Shown here piece by piece: positions 56,933 through 64,000 of a stretch of DNA of 64,000 nucleotides. The position numbers were made by a program, and so were the translations under genes. The stretch is from assembly GCA_020152595.1 (NCBI GenBank), contig JAIGNY010002171.1:3618501-3682500 (forward strand). The letters are read 5' to 3'. Source of the stretch: Chiridota heheva (Eukaryota; Echinodermata; Holothuroidea; Apodida; Chiridotidae). Within the stretch, counting starts at the first letter, position 1, and every line of letters begins with the position of its first letter. The notes beneath the pieces are model-generated. The model made no database searches, had not been told where the DNA came from, and worked only from the letters and a program-made list of their open reading frames with translations.

Positions 56933-57130
56933 TTATTCACCTGAATTCACCCGTTTTCCACACATCACCACTATGTGAAAAGAATCAAGGTATAGATAGC
57001 GCGATGCTCTTGTAGGCCCTAACCCCTTATTGTCGGTACAAACGCCCCTTAAACTGTTAAACTGATTAATACTGGTAGCATCAATGACAGACTGTGAAAA
57101 GGCATTCCATTCCATTAGCCCGAAGTTTTA
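56933..57130 (-). pseudogene. LINE ORF2 C-terminal remnant
   Basis: The - strand frame reads MEWNAFSQSVIDATSINQFN and SLRGV, matching the W-N-x-L-P-x-x-V-(V/I)-x-A-x-S-(V/I)-N-x-F-K ending of CR1/jockey-type ORF2 proteins. Only the extreme C-terminus is present, as expected for a 5'-truncated insertion. Confidence 0.7.
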
Positions 57131-57934
57131 TAGAATCACCTCTGGCAGTCTGGTGATAAAATGTCATTAAAAATCAAACAAGACTTTTGTATGTGTGAGC
57201 ATAAAAATCTTGATATTTTATGTATTTATATGAATTTGGAGATAATTTCATTATTTCTTTCTTATAAAGCCATGTGTTTATCTTTTAAAATTCTTCGAAT
57301 GATAGCCGTGGTTTCTAAAAATAAGAGCTGTTGTATGGATCTGAACCCAATTTACATCAAACTGGAAAATATTTCATACATCACATATGTTGACCGCACA
57401 TGGCACATCCAATTTGAATTGGGGGTATATACACTCTCGTTTCAAAACCTCTGCTACGTTAACTGTGATACCTTGAAATTATAATGAATTAAGGATAAGC
57501 ATTGCAACAACGGATTAATGTACAACACTTAAAATGTTATTCAACTCATTACATCACAATGATGATTTAGAATGCAACAGATGTAAGATGGTTTCAAGCA
57601 TTGATAAATGAGGCCTTCGAGTGCCACCAGTTCTTTGAGTATAAACATCATGAACAGATAAAGTTCTAAAAATCACAGATGAAAGAAAAAACAGTCGATA
57701 TTTGTCAGTTACTTTGCAATGACAAGACGGATTACAAATACTGATAATAAAAAACGATGTGGTAGATCAGCTCAATTATTGCAGTTCAAGGACAATAAAA
57801 CGTAAACAAATCATTGAGAAACAAAGTCAATATTATTCAAAGATTAAGAATACAGGGATCACATGTCATCCAGTATGAGATATTTTAATTTGGAACTTAA
57901 CAGCTGAAAATTGATTTCTAGTATACGATAAGAT

Positions 57935-58330
57935 GAACCTAGCCAGCATGAACAGTTGGGCCCCATGCGAGTTTCACTTGGGTGAAGAGGGCTGAAATGG
58001 GCAGGGGTTTGCCAAATCGAAGCCCACATGGGTTCCATGTTGGTTAAGTGTGTGCAAGTAGGCAAGGTATACATATGGGCTACCCACTTGGGGCCCATAT
58101 GGATTACACAGGGGCAACCACAAAATCTACTGAACGCACAAGGGTTCCATATTGGTACCGCAAGGGCCCTTACCGGCTAGTCCACCTGGTTCCTGCAGTT
58201 GGTTGGGCAACCTGGCCAAAACTGACTGGGCCCCAAATAGTCAGCTCATGATGGCCACAAACAGCAGCCCCCTTGGGGTCCATGCAGGGCCTAACTGTGT
58301 GTCTTGGAAGCTGCGTGCAGGTTATCTGAA
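57935..58330. repeat. GGGCCCAT-rich repeat
   Basis: A GC-rich island with recurring 'tggggcccatatgg', 'gggttccat(g/a)ttggt' and 'acccacttggg'-like words on both strands. It resembles degenerate short tandem units common in marine invertebrate genomes. The open frames on both strands (about 65-80 codons) follow from its composition. Confidence 0.55.
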
Positions 58331-58339
58331 TTCCCTTTT

Positions 58340-61300
58340 TATATCAAACTGCGAATATTAACACAATAAAAACTGCATTGTGTTCAAATCTGCCAAAAAA
58401 ATAATTATTGCATGTAATGCAACTAATTACAAATTTTACTTTTGATTAGCTTTCTGAATTTTAAGTCTAATGATTCAAAACCTACGCATAATTGGGCGCC
58501 TTCGGATAAATAGCTTGATCAGATCTCCGTTTTCTAATTTCAATCCTATTTCAATCTCCATACCATCAACATTTTTAAAGTGAACCATTCAGTGGGCTCA
58601 GAGACACTACCAACCTTCAGCAGAAAAATGCATTATTTGATGGTTACCAATGGTTGGATTTGCATTTAAAAAACTGCAAAATTGAAGGAAAATATAAAAT
58701 GTGTATGAACTGCTTTCAAGCTGGTCACGAATTCCCGTTAAAAAAATATACAGCAATTTTCAGTCGCGTCTTGGAACAAAACAACTGAAACAAAATTCAA
58801 AGACGGTTTTAAATATCTGTAATATCGATGTCCTTTCTAGGAAAACGTACATTCCGTTATAGCTTATGAAACAAAAACATCCCAATGTCTCACTATAGTA
58901 TTTCAAAGTAGAGCGTATCAACTAATTAGCGGAAAAAAATTGCATACTTCAGAAACCAATTTTACAGATTACTTTTTGATAAGGAAAAAAAAAAAGGATC
59001 GATGTGAATTCTCGTATACAACTACTCTCACACAAGTGAATCATGAAGAACTTAAAAGGAATCTTTACACACCACATAATAAAACGAATGCACAGAAAAT
59101 CGTAATCCGCTGTAGTACTTTGTTATTTGTATGCATACATTTTTATTTCTTATTCACCCGCCATGATGATTGTTATTCCAGCATGCCGCTCAGAACACAA
59201 AAACGCAATATCAGTAAGTTTAACCTTTCGAATTGTAGGCCTATATGATTATCATGATAAAATCACAGATTTGTATTCAAACAAAGGCTTACCAATGGTC
59301 TCCGTCTTATCAAGATTTCTTACTCGAATTTTACATGCCTGCAGCCTGCATATCATGTCGTATAAGAGCAGAGAAATGCCTCGAAATGAGGCACACGGTA
59401 TATTATATTTAGTCACAGTTGGTAATGATAAACGCTTTCAAATTTCAGCGAAATCTTATTTTGGCACCAAGATCGTAAGCGTAGAGGTACTTAATCATAA
59501 AAGTTAAACATTTAAACGAATAAGATTCCTAGGGGTCAGTGGGAGGCGAATGCCTTTTACGGCAGTATGGGGTATAGTCTGTCTCACCGACTTTCTACAA
59601 CGTCAGCATGTAATCAAAGTCTCAATTAGACAAGAAACAACAAATCTTCGAATGTTACTGTTTTGATAGTTGCTCAACTAATGTTCCAAATATTTTCCAA
59701 CTGTTCAAGCTTTGATCGAGATTATCCTGGTAGAAAGATAAAAAGAAAAGTCGTCAAATTTGTTGCTTGATAACCTTTGACCAAGCATGCCAAGTTGACA
59801 ATTGACTAATTTCTAACATCATTAAGTTGGCAAATCCATATATCACATTAAGCGTGTATTAAAGTATGTCATAGTTAGGTTGGGTTGGATGTTGTTTTAA
59901 TATGCCAACATGTGGAAGTATTATAAAATGATAAAGTATTACGCCGCCACATCGTGTCATTTCCATTCACTTCCCTTCGTGTCCCAATATCCTTCCCCTG
60001 AAAATTTACTACATACTTATCTTCTTAAAATTGAAGCAGTGAGTTGCAAGTACAATATTATATGATAAACTCAGAACGCAAAATTTAATTGAATGCGATT
60101 TGAATCGCATTATCAGTCACTACTGTGAATAATGACTCATAAAAATGGTCGGTAATTACTGACATGTATTATAATATGGTAATACATATCACGACAAATA
60201 GATGAGTATTCATAACAATATGCTTATAATGACAATTTAATTGAAAAAAATGTTTCTACTTGGGGATCAATACTTGCAGAAGAGCGCATAAAAACGTCAT
60301 CAAGTAATTCAAGTCTACATTATAGCAATCTATTTTCATCACCCAAAATCGTCATATAAATTCATTTCATAAGCATAAGTTACAATGGAATGGGGAAGTT
60401 ATTATCACATGCAGGTTGTTGAAATATTAGCGAACTATATAGCAACGATGAAAGGGATTGTTGTAACCATAATGAAAATTGACTATAATGCATGAAACAT
60501 ACCCTGAACAGAATAAACTAAGCATGTTGGGTAGTTAAAACGCAAATCGACGATGTACTCTCTTGTTGCATCTCCTGTAGATGCCTGGTGTTTTTTATAT
60601 CTTGCTTATTTTAAGCCTTTCCTTAGATATCTATTGAAGACACCTATCGTGCCTGAAAGCATAATTTCATCCAAAGATCGAAAGTTTGAACAAAAAGGTC
60701 AGGTTCTTCCTGAAAAAAAAAAAAAAAAACAGCTGCCAAATGAAGCATCTTGATTGTCCAGGGATTCATATCATTATTAAGTTACAACATGTTTAAGTAT
60801 CATTTTGGTTGAAGACTAAGGCAATAATCACGGCAAAATTGGTGAATGGTGGGATACAATCTGGAGAGTTCTCAAGAGGAGATTTAAAGGTCATCTTTAG
60901 TGATTAAAATGTGGCGGCGTACATTTTGTTCCAAAACGATACCGATTGACCTATCAATGTAAGTGCACATTGTGTTTTGATTATTCAAAACACACCAAAT
61001 GAGATTTATTTATTTCTACGTTAGAGACAATAACTGGTCTTTAAAAGGTAAACTAGATTCAAGTTGACCCCTGGACAGTCAATGGGATATGGCAATTCTC
61101 GGAAAAAAATCTTTAAAATTAATTAAACGTGCAAGTCTGTGCCGAACGGGAGAAGTCCCACTCGACTGCTCGACAGCTCGACAGATCTTTACATCTTCAT
61201 TCACATACGTCATGCAGTCGTTTTGTTCAAAATGTGCAAAAAAAAGCATAATTTTTTTCATGATGCAAGAATTTACTGGTTGGGAATTTACAACATAGAT

Positions 61301-61985
61301 AAAACAGTCGTCTTTTTTGCAAGAAGTGGAGGGGGGGGGAGGCAGGGGGCATGGGCCGTGACCTTCAATAACTATACAACAAACAAAAAAATTGAAAGTC
61401 TTACATTCCAAACTTGGTCAAATTGAAAAATTGTCAAACTGAAGATTTGCAAACTATTTCTTTGTACACAAATATCAGTAGCACACCATATTTTCAAAAT
61501 AATGGACGGTTGACCACTACACTAAACACACAACCCACACTCTATAAATAATGGTCTCTTATTACGCGATTCAAATTTACGCCAACTAAATTCACTTTGC
61601 GGAAACTATGACCTGTACTGATTAATTATATCGTTTAGATACTGACCTAAACAATGCTCGTTTGCTAATAACAAACGTTAATTGAGCTGTTATTGTCTTA
61701 TTATGATGCAGGAATGAGTATAGCAACAACGCATACATCAGGAATTGATGTCTTTTTGACAATGTTTAATTTCCACTCTCCCACCAGACTGATTGATTGC
61801 ATACATTCAGCGTTAAAATAGCTCTTTAATTGCTTCATCTTTATTAAAAGTCGACTGGCCCTATAGACTTCAGAACACGAGTAACGTCACTGGATTTACA
61901 ATGAAAAAGTATTTGGTGAAGCTGGAAGCCATTCCGATTTAGTTCCCGCGGATTAATAATGTCCACATTTCAAAGGCCATATCAT
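58340..61985. other. Intergenic or intronic, nothing recognised
   Basis: AT-rich. The longest + frame (59127-59507, 126 codons) shows no motif, splice context or codon pattern that would support a gene. Confidence 0.45.
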
Positions 61986-62103
61986 ACAATAAAAATCAAC
62001 GTTTCTGATTGGTCATACATAAATACCGACAACCAACCAATAACCGCCGCGGAAGTGACTAACACACGGTATATAAGCACGTAGCGTAATTATAAACGAT
62101 CTC

Positions 62104-62295
62104 GCCAGTGCACCACAACTGGTTATCAAAGGCCGTGGACATTGACTTGGTTGTCGATGTTATGTCTGTCCGTACGTCGTACCTGTGTTCTCGTCCGGGT
62201 CGTATTAAGCGTTTCGTGATAGCATTTGTACTATCATAACCGAATACGCAGGCGACGACCCCGTCATTGTAATTGTGTGTTCAACTCTCTCTCTC
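62104..62295 (+). mobile_element. SINE body, copy 2, headless, (CT)n tail
   Basis: The body from 'gccagtgcaccacaactgg' to 'cattgtaattgtgtgttcaa', then CTCTCTCTCTCT. It has only a couple of differences from copy 3. It is preceded at 62092-62102 and followed at 62297-62307 by 'ataaacgatct'. Confidence 0.88.
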
Positions 62296-62308
62296 TATAA
62301 ACGATCTA

Positions 62309-62581
62309 TCTACCTACTGTGGTGTAGCGGTTATCATACCTGTCAACAGACCACGAGGCCCCGGGTTCAATCCTGGGGTGGGTAGACACGCCAGTGCACC
62401 GCAACTGGTTATCAAAGGCCGTGGACATTGACTTGGTTGTCGATGTTATGTCTGTCCGTACGTCGTACCTGTGTTCTCGTCCGGGTCGTATTAAGCGTTT
62501 CGTGATAGCATTTGTACTATCATAACCGAATACGCAGGCGACGACCCCGTCATTGTAATTGTGTATTCAACTCTCTCTCTC
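62309..62581 (+). mobile_element. tRNA-derived SINE, copy 3, with head
   Basis: The head (62309-62388) has pol III boxes: A-like 'tggtgtagcggt' and B-like 'gggttcaatcc'. A 7-bp acceptor-like stem pairs 'tctacct' (62309-62315) with 'gggtaga' near 62380-62386. The body and CT tail follow. It is bounded on both sides by 'ataaacgatct' (62297-62307, 62582-62592). Box spacing fits a tRNA-related promoter, but the T stem has a mismatch and the anticodon arm does not fold well, so I do not call a functional tRNA. Confidence 0.85.
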
Positions 62582-62974
62582 ATAAACGATCTACACCCGG
62601 ATGTTGAAGGATATATATGAACATCGCAATTTTACTGAGACGAGATTCCTTCTGTAACAAATGACATATCGTGAAGGCACAATACTTCAATTTGATTTAA
62701 TGTAATAATTATTGAAAATGTTGAGAAAATCGACCAATGGCATCGTTAGTCGTATATAAATCATGTTTGGACAAGGGTTATAGGAATACCACGACAGCAT
62801 GACTTTTCCGGCAAGGTGAAGTCATTCAATTTTCCGAATTCTAAAAAAGGAATCTCTTTTCAAGACATTTTCATGACCTTCACCAATAAATGCGATCACC
62901 TCCGCAACGGTAATCATTTTGCATGCATTGATTATGTAAACATTCCGACCAATCAGAAAAGTTAGATTGTATCG

Positions 62975-64000
62975 CATCTCCACGGTATCCAGTCAACACG
63001 ATATCTGGCCTTTAATCCTAAATATTTCCACTATTCCACGTCATGATCATTAAGGTTAAACTTTCCGGTCTTCCAAATAATAATCCTAATCTAATATTTC
63101 CAAAACCTGAAACGTCATCTACATTTTCTTTGCCTCAAATTTCAAAAAAACACAACAACAACAAAAATCATGAGGGGAGAAATTACCCGTTTGCTGTACC
63201 CATTTTACTCCAATTGTAAGAAAAATTCACCCCATAATCCACTTAATTAGCTACGCCATACTGCAGTGTTCCGAGGATCTAGTCAATATAACTAATTGCT
63301 TTTAGTTTCAATACTTTTGCAATACTTTCACTTTCACTTCGAAATAAACACGAATAGAGAATGTATTCTTATTTCATTCTCACCACAAAATGCACAAATA
63401 TCAGAATACAGGAATATTCAAAACCGGTACGACCGGACGACGTTATACCTTTTCTCACACTCATGTTTAAAATCACACATGGATTATCTTTGTATCCTTT
63501 TCATAGCAAAATCAGAAAATGTCGGACCGTATTTCAAGAGATTGTTGTGGTGATCGATGTTTAGATGCAAAATATTCACGACAGTAGATTTTCTAAATGT
63601 CATAGATTTGTAAATAAATCACCATTACAAATATCAATACGAGTTGTCGCCCAAGGGTGTATACGAACCTCTCTATCCAACGGATTTTCTATATGTATGC
63701 TTTATTTTGTGCTTGCATTTGCAAACAAAAATGTGAAGAATTAGACTATGTAGAAAAGTGATCAATGTTTGCAAGAGCGTTGCCTTATCTTACAAAGGGA
63801 GAGGCCCAGGGTTATGGCGTCGCCCGAAATTTTTGCTGTGGGACGCCAGATACCGTCACTGAGTAACCCAATTATCTGATTATACGCCACCCAAAGATAT
63901 TTACATATTTGTTGAACCCACTAAATGCAACACCGAAGGTTAATAGCGGTTAATGTAAGTATTTCTACATCTGATATGAAACTTGGAATGGACTTTGGGG
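62975..64000. other. Non-coding right end
   Basis: AT-rich sequence without a supported gene. It may be intron of the - strand gene that ends at 45741. Confidence 0.4.

Larger units (their letters stand above)
61990..62970. repeat. Imperfect inverted-repeat pair enclosing the SINE cluster
   Basis: The left arm 'aacgtttctgattggtc' (about 61998-62060, running on to 'gccgcggaagtgac') is mirrored at 62895-62970 as 'gaccaatcagaaaagttag' preceded by 'cacctccgcaacgg'. Arms align over about 70 bases with gaps. A third direct copy is at 55286-55370. This could be an old transposon whose interior was invaded by the SINEs. Confidence 0.45.

Noticed and set aside
57161-57484. 107-codon + strand frame
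   Set aside because: Composition follows AT content; no family signature; next to a LINE remnant.
59127-59507. 126-codon + strand frame
   Set aside because: No recognisable motif, and overlapping frames are equally open.
62309-62388. Functional tRNA gene
   Set aside because: A and B boxes are present but the anticodon arm does not fold and the sequence runs directly into a SINE body.

Overview
The window is animal nuclear DNA: AT-rich, with short exons, GT-AG introns, many microsatellites and many interspersed repeats. Nothing bacterial is present. The gene families, a tRNA-headed SINE, SGNH-type LINEs and many TAGGCCTA-like words suggest a marine invertebrate. I favour an echinoderm, but this is inference and no sequence here proves the taxon.

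Two genes are clear. (1) On the + strand, at least 24 exons between 2480 and 28465 encode an ectonucleotide pyrophosphatase/phosphodiesterase of the ENPP1/ENPP3 type. It has a membrane anchor, a short linker with no somatomedin-B domains, a catalytic domain with every metal ligand and the nucleophile threonine, and a nuclease-like domain with an intact calcium loop. Every exon junction keeps frame except inside exon 20, where one base appears to be missing. (2) On the - strand, 43693-44508 is an intact single-exon coding region for a neurensin-family two-pass vesicle-membrane protein. A third, - strand gene is inferred from one terminal exon (45741-45891) that encodes a GPI-signal-like hydrophobic tail behind a strong 3' splice site. 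Its other exons are not securely located.

Layout. 1-2480: trinucleotide repeats and copy 1 of a dispersed repeat. 2480-28465: the ENPP gene. Its introns hold a SINE (6.5 kb), a decayed LINE nested in a second retroelement between two (TA)n arrays (11.5-16.4 kb), a 19-bp minisatellite (17.6 kb), one copy of a hairpin-bearing repeat (19.0 kb), a 31-bp minisatellite (19.8 kb) and a 2-kb element with long terminal inverted repeats (22.1-24.0 kb). 28.5-43.1 kb: no gene recognised; a MITE with a 5-bp target duplication, LINE remnants, the inverted partner of the hairpin repeat, and two more (TA)n arrays. 43.7-45.9 kb: neurensin and the orphan terminal exon. 46-64 kb: no firm gene; diverged repeats, a LINE 3' remnant, and two SINE bodies separated and flanked by the same 11-bp sequence near 62.1-62.6 kb.

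The ENPP product would act at the cell surface, hydrolysing extracellular nucleotides. Neurensin acts in neuronal vesicles. The genes are neighbours only, and nothing in the sequence links their functions.
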